Origin: Limisalsivibrio acetivorans
GTDB taxonomy: Bacteria > Chrysiogenota > Deferribacteres > Deferribacterales > Geovibrionaceae
NCBI RefSeq assembly: GCF_000421105.1
Contig: NZ_ATWF01000001.1
Coordinates: forward strand, 778,930 to 842,929
Reading direction: 5' to 3'
DNA length: 64,000 nt
Both the position numbers and the translations under genes were made by a program. Shown in pieces: positions 44,083 through 54,410 of the stretch. Positions within the stretch are counted from its first letter, which is position 1. Each line of letters starts with the position of its first letter. The notes beneath the pieces were generated by a model. That model searched no databases. It was not told where the DNA came from and saw nothing but the letters and a program-made list of their open reading frames with translations.

Positions 44083-45008
44083 ACTGAAACCTCCTCGCTT
44101 GCAGTTTTCATCTTCTTCTCTTTACAGCTTCCTTTAAGATCCTTGCCCAATATTCCGGCGGCATCCGCCCTGCACTGCTTACAGTGATGCATCACTTTAT
44201 TAAAGCCGCCCATCTCCGAAGCGCAGAGCCTTCTGACCTCTGCTACCTCCAGCTCCGAGGGTTCTCTAACCCCTTCTTTTGCAAAGGCTGTGCCATATTC
44301 CGGCTTGGAGAGAAGGGGTATCACATTATGTATGAAAACCCCCATACGCCTGATTTCCCGGGATACCATGGGTATCTGCTCCATATTCTTACCCGGAGTC
44401 AGCACTGTATTAATTTTGACCAGTATCCCCGCCTCGGCGAGTTTTGCGATACCCTCCTTCTGCCTTTCCAGAAGATAGGCCGCACCCTCTTCACCGGTAA
44501 GCCTTCCTTCCGGTGTTCTGACCCATGCATACATAAGCGAAGCCGTTTTTGCATCCACTGCGTTCATGGTCACCGTCACATGATTAATGCCGAGCTCCCT
44601 TATCTCATCGATATAGTCCGGCAGGTTCAGGCCGTTTGTGCTGAGGCACAGATGGGTTTCAGGATCGAAACCCTTTATCATCTCAAAGGTTTTGAAGGTC
44701 TTCTCCGGATTCGCCAAAGCGTCCCCGGGTCCTGCTATACCCGCAACGCTGAGATTAGGCAGAAGCTTCTTTGTGGACATGTATCTGTGAAGCGCCTCTT
44801 CGGGTGTTATCACACCACTTGTGACGCCGGGCCTTGATTCGTTGGAGCAGTCGTACTTCCTGTTGCAGTAGTTGCACTGAATGTTGCATGCCGGAGCAAC
44901 GGGAAGGTGTATCCTTGCGTACTTGTGCTTTGCATCGGCACAGTAGCAGGGGTGTGTCTCTATCTTTTTCTTCAGTTCCTCGTCGGGATTAAGAAATACC
45001 TTGCTCAT
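44079..45008 (-). CDS. nifB: FeMo-cofactor biosynthesis radical SAM protein NifB (core form)
   Basis: The product has 309 residues from the ATG at 45008 (GGAGG upstream); an upstream TTG start would include the sigma-54 promoter. The radical-SAM cluster C41-NIQ-C45-NY-C48 is present, with additional cysteines near residues 21-23 and in a CKQC-type C-terminal region. NifB builds the [8Fe-9S-C] NifB-co precursor of the nitrogenase cofactor. The C-terminal NifX-like domain found in many proteobacterial NifB proteins is missing. First gene of an operon with the TOBE protein and the Amt chemoreceptor. Confidence 0.95.
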   Translation of the reverse strand: MSKVFLNPDEELKKKIETHPCYCADAKHKYARIHLPVAPACNIQCNYCNRKYDCSNESRPGVTSGVITPEEALHRYMSTKKLLPNLSVAGIAGPGDALANPEKTFKTFEMIKGFDPETHLCLSTNGLNLPDYIDEIRELGINHVTVTMNAVDAKTASLMYAWVRTPEGRLTGEEGAAYLLERQKEGIAKLAEAGILVKINTVLTPGKNMEQIPMVSREIRRMGVFIHNVIPLLSKPEYGTAFAKEGVREPSELEVAEVRRLCASEMGGFNKVMHHCKQCRADAAGILGKDLKGSCKEKKMKTASEEVSV

Positions 45009-45029
45009 ACGCACCTCCGCCGTGTGTAT

Positions 45030-45047
45030 AAACAATAGCTGTGCCAA
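45030..45047 (-). promoter_or_regulatory. Sigma-54 promoter of the nifB operon
   Basis: On the minus strand TTGGCAC-N5-TTGTT gives GG and GT 10 bases apart, close to the -24/-12 consensus. It lies 22 bases before the nifB ATG, with the enhancer at 45092-45107 upstream. Confidence 0.7.
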
Positions 45048-45091
45048 AGACTGTTTCTCTTATTATCAATAACTTACAAGACATAGTGTAA

Positions 45092-45107
45092 TGTAGCAAA
45101 CCTTACA
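45092..45107. promoter_or_regulatory. NifA upstream activating site (between nifB and nifV)
   Basis: TGTAGCAAACCTTACA matches TGT-N10-ACA and is one base from the extended palindrome TGTAAG-N4-CTTACA. It is placed 45-90 bases from both divergent sigma-54 promoters. Confidence 0.8.
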
Positions 45108-45180
45108 ATTGGCATGTTTACTACATTACAATACAAAACCTGACTGAGGCATACTCACAACTTATCAGGCACTTACTTCA

Positions 45181-45197
45181 TTGGCACACCTTCTGCT
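45181..45197 (+). promoter_or_regulatory. Sigma-54 promoter of nifV
   Basis: TTGGCACACCTTCTGCT has GG and GC separated by 10 bases. The -12 element lies about 30 bases before the nifV ATG. An in-frame TTG here is therefore promoter, not a start codon. Confidence 0.85.
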
Positions 45198-45225
45198 TAA
45201 ACCAATGCTTATTAAGGAGTGTGCC

Positions 45226-46368
45226 ATGAAAGGAATAATCATCGATGACACAACGCTGAGGGACGGTGAACAGACCCCCGGAGTATGCTTCACAAGGGAA
45301 GAAAAGCTTGAGATAGCCCGCAGGCTGGACAGTATAGGGGTTCAGGAGATAGAGGCTGGTATACCCGTTATGGGAAGGGATGAGGCAGAGGAGTTCTCCG
45401 CAATACTCGATCTAGGTCTCGATGCGAGGATAATAGCATGGAACAGGGCTATGGTAGACGATGTGAGGGCATCCATAAATGCGGGTGCGGACTCCGTGGA
45501 GATCTCCCTCCCCGTTTCGGACATACAGATAAAATCCAAACTGGGCAGGAGCAGGGAATGGGTGCTTAAAAGGCTCAAAACCGTTCTGGACTTCTGCACA
45601 TCGAAGGGGCTTTATACCTCCGTTGGAGGTGAGGATGCTAGCCGTGGAGATATGGAGTTTCTCATAGAGTATGCAAAAACGATCAAAGAGCACGGCGGGG
45701 CACGCTTCCGCTTCTGCGACACCGTGGGTGTGCTTGATCCATTCAAAACCTACGAGATGGTGAAGACTATCATTGACGAAACCGGATCCGATATAGAGGT
45801 ACACACCCATAACGATTTCGGGATGGCGACGGCAAACGCCCTTGCCGCTGTGAAGGCGGGTGCTAGATACGTAAACACAACCGTAATCGGTCTTGGGGAG
45901 CGTGCCGGCAATGCCCCCCTCGAGGAGGTTATCATGGCCTCCAGACACGTTTACGGGATGGAGAACCCCTTCAACACCACCGGCCTCAAGGAGCTGGCAG
46001 ATTATGTTTCCGCCGCATCGGGCAGGCGTATTGAGCCCTATCGCCCCATAATCGGGGAGTTCATGTTCACCCATGAATCGGGGATCCATACGGATGGTGT
46101 TCTCAAGAACCCTGCAAACTATGAGCCCTTCGACCCCGCAGAGGTGGGCTCAAGCCGCAAGCTTGTTCTGGGCAGGCATTCAGGAACGGGTGTCCTCAAG
46201 CATAAACTGATGCTTATGGGCGTTAAGCCCGATGAGCTTATTCTACGCAGGCTCCTTGGCGAGGTGCGAAGCGTATCCTCCAAGGGTAAGCGTCTTTTGA
46301 ATGATGCAGAGTTAATGGATATGTACAATAAACTGCTCAGGGAATCTGAAATGGCCAAGGGTGCTTAA
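45226..46368 (+). CDS. nifV: Homocitrate synthase NifV
   Basis: The product has 380 residues beginning [19 protein letters not shown] after AAGGAG. The HMGL-type barrel has the catalytic DTTLRDGEQ motif, [10 protein letters not shown] and a [12 protein letters not shown] loop characteristic of homocitrate/isopropylmalate synthases. The short length, without a LeuA regulatory domain, and its place in the nif island identify NifV. It condenses acetyl-CoA with 2-oxoglutarate to homocitrate, the organic ligand of FeMo-co. Single-gene unit under its own sigma-54 promoter, divergent from nifB. Confidence 0.95.
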   Translation: MKGIIIDDTTLRDGEQTPGVCFTREEKLEIARRLDSIGVQEIEAGIPVMGRDEAEEFSAILDLGLDARIIAWNRAMVDDVRASINAGADSVEISLPVSDIQIKSKLGRSREWVLKRLKTVLDFCTSKGLYTSVGGEDASRGDMEFLIEYAKTIKEHGGARFRFCDTVGVLDPFKTYEMVKTIIDETGSDIEVHTHNDFGMATANALAAVKAGARYVNTTVIGLGERAGNAPLEEVIMASRHVYGMENPFNTTGLKELADYVSAASGRRIEPYRPIIGEFMFTHESGIHTDGVLKNPANYEPFDPAEVGSSRKLVLGRHSGTGVLKHKLMLMGVKPDELILRRLLGEVRSVSSKGKRLLNDAELMDMYNKLLRESEMAKGA

Positions 46369-46401
46369 AAAAAAGACCGCCTCTTGGAGTAAGGGGCGGT
46401 C
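46367..46401 (-). terminator. Terminator of the nifENX operon (also near nifV end)
   Basis: GACCGCC and GGCGGTC form a 7-bp stem; eight T follow on the minus strand. It sits between the convergent nifV and nifENX operons and mainly serves the latter. Confidence 0.82.
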
Positions 46402-46415
46402 GGCTGAATTGTTTT

Positions 46416-46880
46416 CTATGCAGTAATCTTAAGCTCTTCCGCCTTTTGAACGGCCTCCGCCGCTATCCCCTCACCCTCGAACATCATCTCCTCAAGGCTT
46501 TCAAACCCGAACTTATGGGCATTTCTTAAAACCCTTTGGGAGAGTATGTAGTCTCCGGTGACAATGAGAACACGGCCGAAGCCCTCATGGTTTATATCCG
46601 CCACGGCGATGCACATCAGCCCTGTCTTCATCTCGATAAGCTGGGCGGAGGCTTCGTAAAACATTCTGATATAGAACATCTTCTCCGTCTTCACAGCGCC
46701 GGAGGTGGAGATCTTCTTCTTATCCTCCCTGCTCAGAACATACTTCTCAAGGATACGCTCATCGCTGAGACGCTTCCACGTTCCGAAGGTGTCAAAGGAG
46801 CGGAGCTTCTTTGCTAAGGTCTGCAGGTACTCCGACTGAGAGGCGAGATCAGAGTTATCGAGCCGAACCCGCATACGCAT
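46416..46880 (-). CDS. NifX-associated protein (DUF269 family)
   Basis: The 154-residue protein matches the DUF269 pattern: LAKKLRSFDTFGTW, ILEKYVLSREDKKKI, MFYEASAQLIEMKTGLM, INHEGFGRVLIVTGDYILS and AHKFGFESLEEM. This family is nearly always encoded next to nifX and is thought to help FeMo-co assembly or trafficking; the mechanism is not settled. It follows nifX by 4 bases. Confidence 0.9.
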   Translation of the reverse strand: MRMRVRLDNSDLASQSEYLQTLAKKLRSFDTFGTWKRLSDERILEKYVLSREDKKKISTSGAVKTEKMFYIRMFYEASAQLIEMKTGLMCIAVADINHEGFGRVLIVTGDYILSQRVLRNAHKFGFESLEEMMFEGEGIAAEAVQKAEELKITA

Positions 46881-46884
46881 GTCA

Positions 46885-47256
46885 TCACCCCTTCATCATA
46901 GCTTTTTTAAGCCATGGGGGAGGGTTATCTCCCAGTACCTCGACGATATTGTTAAGTATATTATCGATGGCGGTTCCCGGCTCCACCTTAACGGGATGGA
47001 TCCCCTTGCGCACTACCACAGCTGCGGCGGGTCCCCCTATCTGCTCCATGTATATCATTGCGCAATCGCTCAGCTTCTCCGCCTTCGCCTCCGTATCAAG
47101 GCTGTGATCCTCCCTTGAGGAATCCACTGCGGTCATGGGGCGCATCTCATCGAAGGAGTGCCCATCGGGTGAAACATCATATATGGCGATACTCTCTGAG
47201 CGTCCGAAATGCTCATCCACGTGGGTTTTGTTGTTTGTACAGAACGCTACTTTCAT
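46885..47256 (-). CDS. nifX: FeMo-cofactor carrier NifX
   Basis: The 123-residue protein has the dinitrogenase FeMo-co binding domain: MKVAFCTNN, HVDEHFGRSESIAIY, SDCAMIYMEQIGGPAAA and a VEPGTAIDNIL segment. It binds NifB-co or FeMo-co intermediates between NifB and NifEN. It overlaps the nifN stop by 4 bases. Length is typical of the short NifX form. Confidence 0.93.
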   Translation of the reverse strand: MKVAFCTNNKTHVDEHFGRSESIAIYDVSPDGHSFDEMRPMTAVDSSREDHSLDTEAKAEKLSDCAMIYMEQIGGPAAAVVVRKGIHPVKVEPGTAIDNILNNIVEVLGDNPPPWLKKAMMKG

Positions 47257-48575
47257 ATTACTGCCTCCTTTTTGGCAAACATCTTATTCTCTTCCCGCTC
47301 CAGCATGATATTCCCTATGCTGAAAACAAGGCTCATTGTTCCTCTATACCCCGCCGTTGAGCGGAGATGATGTCCTAGCTGATCCTTTACTGGAAAGCCC
47401 GCCTTGTAGTGGGCGATACCCTTTTCTCCACAGAAATGCGTAAGGGCGGAATTCCCTATAACTATATCCGACTTACTGCAGTTCACCTGCAAATCCTCAA
47501 GATCGCCTACTAAAAGCTCTTCGGCATCTAAACTTTCCATTACGGAGGATTGGGCTGGGGAAACGGCACACTCACATTTCATTCCCATCTCCTTTGTAAG
47601 GAAGTCCACATAGCAATAAAGCGCCGAAGCTTCTAATCCTGCTGAGAAGTATCTCCCCCCGCAGTAGAAATGGGCATCGAGCATCGCATCCTGAAGCCTC
47701 GCCCTGCGTAGTGAATATTTCTCCGGTACATCTGCATCGGTGAGCTCCTTCAGATAAAGGAGAAAGGTATCAGTATTCCTTATACCGACAAGGCTGGGGA
47801 ACAGCTTGTAATCTACTCCGTAAAGCTCCTTCAGCTTCTCTGCGGGGCGCCTCATCTCCTCCCCCACAGCGATGGTAACTGTGGATTCGGAGAGCTTCCT
47901 TATCTCCTCAAGGCTGGTTCCCCCTTCGGGGACGGAATAGAAATGTCCTGTGGCCCCAGCAACGGATCTTGACAGATCGGGGAAGACTGTAACCGCAAGC
48001 CCGAAGTCCTCAAGCATCTCGGTTATCTCGTCAATATCTCCGGCGGTAAGGCTCATGCCGGGAAAAAGATTTACCTTCGAAGGCTTTATGGAAGAGCCGA
48101 TCTGTGTAACAGTCTCAATAACATCGGCTGCGGCATCGGCGTAGCCCGCCTCCGCATCACCTTCAAAATCGGGGCAGCGAACCGGAACTATGGGAAGTTC
48201 GTTCCATTTGGGGTGCTTATTACGGAACATTTTGATGGAGCCTTTGAGGTCATCCCCACGTGTCTCTGTTATCCCGGTAGTCATAAGGCCAATCATGGAG
48301 GGGCTGTGCTTCTCGGCCACGTTTATAATCCCCTCAAAGAGGTTTGTGTCTTCGCCTATGATCGTTGCAATGTCCGTTAGCGCAGTGGTCTGCATCGGAA
48401 CAATCTCACGGAAATGCTGGGTGAAAAGGTTTTTTGCAAAGGCTGTACACCCCTGTGAGCCGTGATGCATGGGCATGGAACGGTCTATCCCGAGGAAAAC
48501 CAGCGTGGAGCCAAGTATGCGGCTCTTTTTGAGCGGATTTATAAGGCCGGGCTTGGTCTTGCTCATATTCTTCAT
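47253..48575 (-). CDS. nifN: Nitrogenase cofactor scaffold subunit NifN
   Basis: The product has 440 residues. It belongs to the nitrogenase component 1 family, with INPLKKSRILGSTLVFLGID at the start, MPMHHGSQGCTAF, LMTTGITETRGDDL and a C-terminal FPVKDQLGHHLRSTAGYRGT segment. NifN pairs with NifE as the scaffold where NifB-co is matured with Mo and homocitrate. Its ATG overlaps the nifE stop (ATGA) after GGAGG, indicating coupled synthesis. Confidence 0.95.
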   Translation of the reverse strand: MKNMSKTKPGLINPLKKSRILGSTLVFLGIDRSMPMHHGSQGCTAFAKNLFTQHFREIVPMQTTALTDIATIIGEDTNLFEGIINVAEKHSPSMIGLMTTGITETRGDDLKGSIKMFRNKHPKWNELPIVPVRCPDFEGDAEAGYADAAADVIETVTQIGSSIKPSKVNLFPGMSLTAGDIDEITEMLEDFGLAVTVFPDLSRSVAGATGHFYSVPEGGTSLEEIRKLSESTVTIAVGEEMRRPAEKLKELYGVDYKLFPSLVGIRNTDTFLLYLKELTDADVPEKYSLRRARLQDAMLDAHFYCGGRYFSAGLEASALYCYVDFLTKEMGMKCECAVSPAQSSVMESLDAEELLVGDLEDLQVNCSKSDIVIGNSALTHFCGEKGIAHYKAGFPVKDQLGHHLRSTAGYRGTMSLVFSIGNIMLEREENKMFAKKEAVI

Positions 48576-49942
48576 TTCGCACCCTCCTTCCAGGGATCTT
48601 CACTGCGTGCAAGATCAAACACGGGGCTTTCGAGGGTGTTAACAAGGCACTCTGCCAAAACAAGCATCCCGTCGTATCCTGCGAAGGCTCTGATCCGCTC
48701 CTGATTCACATCAACAAAGGGAATCCTCGCCTTCATGGCGGTGTACATGTTGCGTCCGCCGGCAAGAAGGAGATCCGCTCCGTTCTCTTCCATGAGTGCC
48801 AGTATCTTTCGTCCGTCACCCTTGGGCATAAGAACCTTATCGGTTCCCTCAAAGGCTCTCTCGATACGCTCAATATCCCCGTCGGTGGATTTTCTGGTGC
48901 TGGTTCCGATAACCTCCATCCCCAGCTCCTCGAGCTGATGAATAACCGACCAGCTCTTTACTCCGCCCGTGTATACCATAACCTTTTTGCCGTGGAGTTT
49001 CTCAATATATGGTCTGAGCTTCTCACTCATCTCCTCTTCCTTGCGCATGATGAGCTGTTCGGTACGCTCTATAAGGTCGGCATCACCGAGCATCTCCGCT
49101 ATCTGGATAAGAGTTCTGCCTGTCTGACCCATGCCGTAGAAGCTCCCCTCGAGCCAGGGTATTCCGTAGTCCTCCTCCAGCCTTCTTGCGAGTGAGAGTA
49201 GTGCCCTTGAGCAGCTAACAACGGAGAGCCTGCTCCTGTGGGCCGAGGCTATATCCTCATATCTGGCGTTTCCTGTAATCCTTCCGGCAAGGTTTATCCC
49301 GAGCTCTCTGAACAGGGGCTCCACCTGCCAAAGCTCCCCCGCAATGTTGTATTCACCAATTATGTTAATATCATGCGGTGTGGGATTCTCCGGCTCCTTT
49401 GTACCTATTACATATTTTGCAAGAGCATCCCCCGCAAGCTTGTTGCCGAGGTTTTTACTCCCGATGAAACCGGGGGAATTAACGGGGATAACCGGAATCC
49501 CTGTCTTTCTGCGCACCCTGTCGCACCATGTATCGATATCCTCACCGGTCATGGCGGTTACGCAGGTGAGATACACGAAGATGGCGGAGGGATTGTAGTC
49601 CTCTGCTATGCGCTCACACATCTTTGTAACCTTCTCCTCGCCGCCGAAGATGATGTCCGTCTCCGAAACATCTGTGGAGAATCCTAGGCGGTGGAAGTCA
49701 CCGTGCCTGTTGAGGGTTCCTCTGTTACCCCAGCTGAGTCCGGCGCATGTGGCGGGACCGTGCACGAGATGGGCCGCATCCGCTATGGGTACAAGGACGA
49801 TCTGTGCCCCGTCAAAGGCGCATCCTCCCGCAGCTGCACCGGGGACAGGCTTGGCGCACTTCTTCATTTTATCCTTCTTCGATTTATTCCGATTCACCGA
49901 GCAGGTCGGCTCGTTTAACAGTCTCTCTAAATCAGCAGACAT
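48572..49942 (-). CDS. nifE: Nitrogenase cofactor scaffold subunit NifE
   Basis: The product has 456 residues starting MSADLERLLNEPTCSVNRN after GGAGG; a longer frame would run through the sigma-54 promoter. Cluster-ligand cysteines are seen in GGCAFDGAQ, HGPATCAGLSW and YLTCVTAMTGEDI, as in NifD-like proteins. It is the alpha subunit of the NifEN scaffold, operating in the cytoplasm. First gene of nifE-nifN-nifX-DUF269. Confidence 0.95.
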   Translation of the reverse strand: MSADLERLLNEPTCSVNRNKSKKDKMKKCAKPVPGAAAGGCAFDGAQIVLVPIADAAHLVHGPATCAGLSWGNRGTLNRHGDFHRLGFSTDVSETDIIFGGEEKVTKMCERIAEDYNPSAIFVYLTCVTAMTGEDIDTWCDRVRRKTGIPVIPVNSPGFIGSKNLGNKLAGDALAKYVIGTKEPENPTPHDINIIGEYNIAGELWQVEPLFRELGINLAGRITGNARYEDIASAHRSRLSVVSCSRALLSLARRLEEDYGIPWLEGSFYGMGQTGRTLIQIAEMLGDADLIERTEQLIMRKEEEMSEKLRPYIEKLHGKKVMVYTGGVKSWSVIHQLEELGMEVIGTSTRKSTDGDIERIERAFEGTDKVLMPKGDGRKILALMEENGADLLLAGGRNMYTAMKARIPFVDVNQERIRAFAGYDGMLVLAECLVNTLESPVFDLARSEDPWKEGAK

Positions 49943-49964
49943 ATTCGCACCTCCGCCTATATAC

Positions 49965-49982
49965 AATGCAAGGGGCATGCCA
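49965..49982 (-). promoter_or_regulatory. Sigma-54 promoter of nifENX
   Basis: On the minus strand TGGCATGCCCCTTGCATT has GG and GC 10 bases apart, a near-consensus -24/-12 element. It lies 23 bases before the nifE ATG. Confidence 0.88.
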
Positions 49983-50023
49983 TGATGCATCTCTGTAAAC
50001 GACTGATATGATTGGATTGTAAT

Positions 50024-50043
50024 ATTGTAAGAAACCTTACAAT
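50024..50043. promoter_or_regulatory. NifA upstream activating site of nifENX (perfect palindrome)
   Basis: ATTGTAAG-AAAC-CTTACAAT is a perfect 8+4+8 inverted repeat and contains TGT-N10-ACA. Its centre is about 50 bases upstream of the -24 element. This copy is the best match of the four. Confidence 0.87.
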
Positions 50044-50060
50044 CGGGGGAATAGCAGGAC

Positions 50061-50101
50061 AAAAAAAGCCCCCGGAGAGGAGTGCGGGGTTCTCCGGGGG
50101 C
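50061..50101 (-). terminator. Terminator of the nifHDKT operon
   Basis: GCCCCCGGAGA and TCTCCGGGGGC form an 11-bp stem with a 12-base loop; seven T follow on the minus strand. It isolates nifHDKT from the nifE promoter region just downstream. Confidence 0.92.
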
Positions 50102-50183
50102 AATATGCCGAGGCAGGAACCGCGGCTATTTTCGGCAGAGGCCCTCAGGGACCTTTGCTCATATTTTAGGCAGGAGATGCCTG

Positions 50184-50390
50184 TTATTTACTCAAAACCT
50201 TAGCGTTTATGGTCTGCGGGAAGTCGGGTTCCGCATCCATAGGTGGTACATAAAGAACAAGGCTGTTCTCGATCTCGAAGGTGCCTCCCCATGCGCCTTC
50301 GTTATCATGTTTAGTCACCATAGCCTCAAGGTCTTTCTTGGCAACATATATACTGAGGCCGGCATCGGTCTTTCTGAATGTAACCTTCAT
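50184..50390 (-). CDS. nifT: NifT/FixU protein
   Basis: The 68-residue protein starts MKVTFRKTDAGLSIYVAKKD and has the GGTFEIENSLVLYVPPM segment, the full pattern of NifT. Its role is minor and not settled; it often follows nifK. It lies 9 bases after nifK and ends the operon. Confidence 0.92.
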   Translation of the reverse strand: MKVTFRKTDAGLSIYVAKKDLEAMVTKHDNEGAWGGTFEIENSLVLYVPPMDAEPDFPQTINAKVLSK

Positions 50391-50399
50391 GCTAAGTTC

Positions 50400-51920
50400 C
50401 TATCTTATAAGGTCAAAACTGGTCGTATGCATCGTCTTGCGGTCTATCTCATCAAGAATCGTATTCACAATCCAGTTCAGTAGGTTTAGTCCGCCCAAAT
50501 ATCCGATGGTGGAGTACCTGTGCAGGTGGTGCCTGTCGAACAGGGGAAACCCGATTCGGATAAGGGGCGTTTCCGTATCCCTGTGGAGATACTTTGCAAA
50601 AGAGTTGCCAATTATGTAGTCCACGGGATCGGTGAAAAGGAGTGAGCGGAAGTGCCACATATCCTTTCCGGGCCATACATTCGTCTCCTGACCCTGGGGA
50701 TACTCACCCAGCATCTTCTCAATATACTTTTTGTACGCCTTGTTCGCATTGGTCACGAGGACGTGCTTAGGCTCACCACCCATCTCCATCACAAAGCGGG
50801 AAAGGCCATAGGCCATGTCCGGATCGCCGTTGATTCCGAAGGTTCTGTCGTGCACCCAGTTGTAGGAGTCACCCATGGCATCCACCAGGCGTCCCCTTTC
50901 GTTCTCTATCTCGTAGGGGATCTCTTTGCCGGTGAGCTCGGAGATAGCCATCATAAGCTCGTCGCTCCCCTTAAGACCGAGGGGGTTCACAACCTTTACG
51001 GGGTGCTCCCAGTTCTTCTCGATGTAGTCGGCAGTTTTGGTGGCAGAATGCTTCTGGAGGATAAGGGTAGCCTTGGAGTTGGGCGCATCCTTGAGATCCT
51101 CAAGGGGCGTTCCCCCTCTGAGCATCTGATAGTTGCCGTCGGTGGGTGAATCAAGGTTCTCTGTGGGGTCGGACAGGAGGAGGCACTCCGCACCGAAGAG
51201 CTCGAAGATACGCTTTATCTCACGGTAGTTGCCTATATAGGTATCAAATCCCATGATTACGTTGATCCTGTCCGTCTTCGTGTCCTTCTTCTCACCCATC
51301 TGGGAGAGGATACCCTGCATCATGTTGTCGTAGCCCACAACATGGGAGCCGACAAAGGAGGGTGTATGGGCATAGGTTACGGGGAGATCCTCGGGGATCG
51401 CTTCCTTCTTCCTTGCGCCTTTGATGAAGTTGTTGAGGTCATCACCGATAACCTCAGACATACAGGATGTACATATAGCTATCATGGAGGGCTTGTAGAG
51501 CTTGTAAACGTTCTCAAGGCCCACGTTCATGTTGTTATGTCCGCCGAATACCGCCGCATCCTCTGTCATGGAGTCGGAAACGGTGGGAAAGGGCTCCTTG
51601 AAGTGCCTGGTGAAGTGCGAACGGAAGTATGCCGCACACCCTTGAGAACCGTGCACGTAGGGCATGGTGTCCTCGAAACCTATGGCGGCAAAGAGTCCGC
51701 CGAGGGGCTGGCATGACTTGAGCGGGTTGATCACAAGGTGCTTACGCTCGAAGTTCTTCTCCTGATACTCCTCGGTCTTTGTCCAGTCGAGTACCTTCTG
51801 AACCTCTTCCTTGGTGGCGCAGCTTTCATACTGACGCTTGCTCTCGAACATCTCCTCGTAATCCTTCTGTACGAAAAGATCTATATGGTCTTTTACCCTT
51901 CCGGGTTTAATCTCTGACAT
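50400..51920 (-). CDS. nifK: Nitrogenase MoFe protein beta chain NifK
   Basis: The product has 506 residues from the ATG at 51920, which shares one base with the nifD stop (TAATG). P-cluster cysteines C70 (NPLKSCQPLGG), C95 (HGSQGCAAYF) and C153 (CTSCMSEVIGDD) are at the same numbers as in well-studied NifK proteins. It forms the alpha2-beta2 dinitrogenase with NifD. An ATG ten codons upstream is less likely because of this coupling. Confidence 0.97.
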   Translation of the reverse strand: MSEIKPGRVKDHIDLFVQKDYEEMFESKRQYESCATKEEVQKVLDWTKTEEYQEKNFERKHLVINPLKSCQPLGGLFAAIGFEDTMPYVHGSQGCAAYFRSHFTRHFKEPFPTVSDSMTEDAAVFGGHNNMNVGLENVYKLYKPSMIAICTSCMSEVIGDDLNNFIKGARKKEAIPEDLPVTYAHTPSFVGSHVVGYDNMMQGILSQMGEKKDTKTDRINVIMGFDTYIGNYREIKRIFELFGAECLLLSDPTENLDSPTDGNYQMLRGGTPLEDLKDAPNSKATLILQKHSATKTADYIEKNWEHPVKVVNPLGLKGSDELMMAISELTGKEIPYEIENERGRLVDAMGDSYNWVHDRTFGINGDPDMAYGLSRFVMEMGGEPKHVLVTNANKAYKKYIEKMLGEYPQGQETNVWPGKDMWHFRSLLFTDPVDYIIGNSFAKYLHRDTETPLIRIGFPLFDRHHLHRYSTIGYLGGLNLLNWIVNTILDEIDRKTMHTTSFDLIR

Positions 51921-53383
51921 TATACTTCCTCCTTTACGGCGCTCTTCCACGGGGGAGTTATCTGGTTCCAGATGTAGCCGTTAATCGCCATATCCATATC
52001 CCTTGCGAAAACCGCAAATCCGTCCACTCCGTGGTAGGGACCGGAATAATCCCATGAGTGCATCTGGCGGAAGGGGATACCGCTCTTCTGTGTCTGGTAT
52101 TTCTCTTTGATACCGGAACCGAAGAGATCGGGCTTGTACTTCTCGAGGAAGCTCTCCATCTCGAATTCACTCATGTCGTCCACAACAATCGTCGTTGTAT
52201 CAACATATTCGAGGGTTCTCTGGTAGTCGTCCCCATGGGCAAACTCGTATCCGGTGAGGATTATATCAACACCGAGGTCACGGAAGGCGGGCATGGTGTG
52301 TCTGGGTCTCAGGCCCCCCACGAAGAGCATTGCGGATTTACCCTCAAGACGGGGCTTGTACTTCTCCAGAATCTCGTTGAATCTGGGCTCGTACTTCTCT
52401 GCGATGATCTTCTCCGTTCTCTGCTGGATCTCCTCATCGAACATAGCCGCAACCTTGCGCATGCTCTTCTTGATCTGAGTCGGCCCGAAGAAGTTGAACT
52501 CCATCCAGGGAACGCCCCACTTCTCCTCAATATATCTGGAGATGTAGTTCATGGAGCGGTAGCAGTGGAGAAGCACAAGTTTCGCCTTGGGAACGTTCTT
52601 AAGCTCGCTCATGGATGCATCGCCCGTGTTCTGGGCAACCACACGGAGCCCCATATCCTCAAGGATCTTTCTGGATGCCCAGGCATCGCCGCCGATGTTG
52701 TAGTCGCCGATGAGTGCGATGTTGTGGGGGTGGTCCTCTATTTCAACGCTTTCGACCACGTCCTTCTCGTAAACCCAGTCACGGATGGTATCGTTTGCGA
52801 TGTGGTGACCGAGGGACTGGCTCACACCCCTGAAACCCTCACAGCGTACCGGAACAACGGGTTTGTTGATCTCGCTGGAAGCCTCTCTGGCTACGGCTTC
52901 GATATCGTCGCCGATGAGCCCGATGGGGCACTCGCTCATTACGGAAACACCCTTGTTGAGGGGGAAGAGCTCCTCCGCCTCAAGGATGAGCTCCTTGAGC
53001 TTCTTGTCGCCGCCAAAAACAATGTCCCTCTCCTGAAAGTCGGAGGTGAACTGCATCGTACCGTAGGTATCAACACCGGTTTCGCCGTTGTAGTAGTTTC
53101 GTCTGGAGGACCATGAGTACTGGCCGCATCCCACGGGACCGTGGCTTACGTTTATAACGTCCTTCACAGGCCCCCAAACCACACCCTTTGCTCCGGCATA
53201 GGCGCATCCGCGCATGGTGATAACACCGGGGCGTGATTTCCTGTTGGATACAACCGAACACTTCTCGTCCGACTGATCCACAACTTCTATATGCTTCGCC
53301 CTGTCCTTCTCGGTTTTATCCGGATACTCCGCCAGAACCGAGGAGACGTATTCCTTAGTTTCTTCTTTTATCAGTTTAGGCAT
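51920..53383 (-). CDS. nifD: Nitrogenase MoFe protein alpha chain NifD
   Basis: The product has 487 residues. P-cluster cysteines C60, C86 and C152, and FeMo-co ligands C274 ([10 protein letters not shown]) and H442 ([14 protein letters not shown]) are present, so this is a catalytic molybdenum-type chain rather than a paralogue. SLGHHIAND supplies the histidine near the cofactor. It lies 15 bases after nifH. The cytoplasmic enzyme reduces N2 to ammonia with electrons from NifH. Confidence 0.98.
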   Translation of the reverse strand: MPKLIKEETKEYVSSVLAEYPDKTEKDRAKHIEVVDQSDEKCSVVSNRKSRPGVITMRGCAYAGAKGVVWGPVKDVINVSHGPVGCGQYSWSSRRNYYNGETGVDTYGTMQFTSDFQERDIVFGGDKKLKELILEAEELFPLNKGVSVMSECPIGLIGDDIEAVAREASSEINKPVVPVRCEGFRGVSQSLGHHIANDTIRDWVYEKDVVESVEIEDHPHNIALIGDYNIGGDAWASRKILEDMGLRVVAQNTGDASMSELKNVPKAKLVLLHCYRSMNYISRYIEEKWGVPWMEFNFFGPTQIKKSMRKVAAMFDEEIQQRTEKIIAEKYEPRFNEILEKYKPRLEGKSAMLFVGGLRPRHTMPAFRDLGVDIILTGYEFAHGDDYQRTLEYVDTTTIVVDDMSEFEMESFLEKYKPDLFGSGIKEKYQTQKSGIPFRQMHSWDYSGPYHGVDGFAVFARDMDMAINGYIWNQITPPWKSAVKEEV

Positions 53384-53398
53384 AATTTCTCCCTATCG

Positions 53399-54283
<885 letters not shown>

Positions 54284-54307
54284 TTAATTTGATTACGCAA
54301 ACAGTAT

Positions 54308-54325
54308 AATCAAGAGGCATGCCAA
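54308..54325 (-). promoter_or_regulatory. Sigma-54 promoter of nifHDKT
   Basis: On the minus strand TTGGCATGCCTCTTGATT carries GG then GA 10 bases on; the -24 half is good and the -12 half slightly off consensus. It lies 37 bases before the nifH ATG. Confidence 0.72.
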
Positions 54326-54372
54326 AATGCAAACAACTGGTACAAAACGACTTATTCTCAGAGACCCCTTTT

Positions 54373-54388
54373 GTGTAAGGTTTGCTAC
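54373..54388. promoter_or_regulatory. NifA upstream activating site of nifHDKT
   Basis: TGTAAGGTTTGCTACA fits TGT-N10-ACA and the island palindrome with one arm mismatch. It lies about 50 bases upstream of the nifH -24 element and just after the draG stop. Confidence 0.8.
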
Positions 54389-54410
54389 AATGAACTTGTA
54401 AGCTTTATAA

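Noticed and set aside
52058-53116. A 352-codon plus-strand open frame
   Set aside because: It lies opposite nifD, whose cluster ligands are all in place. The frame is a by-product of codon bias and has no ribosome site or recognisable domain.
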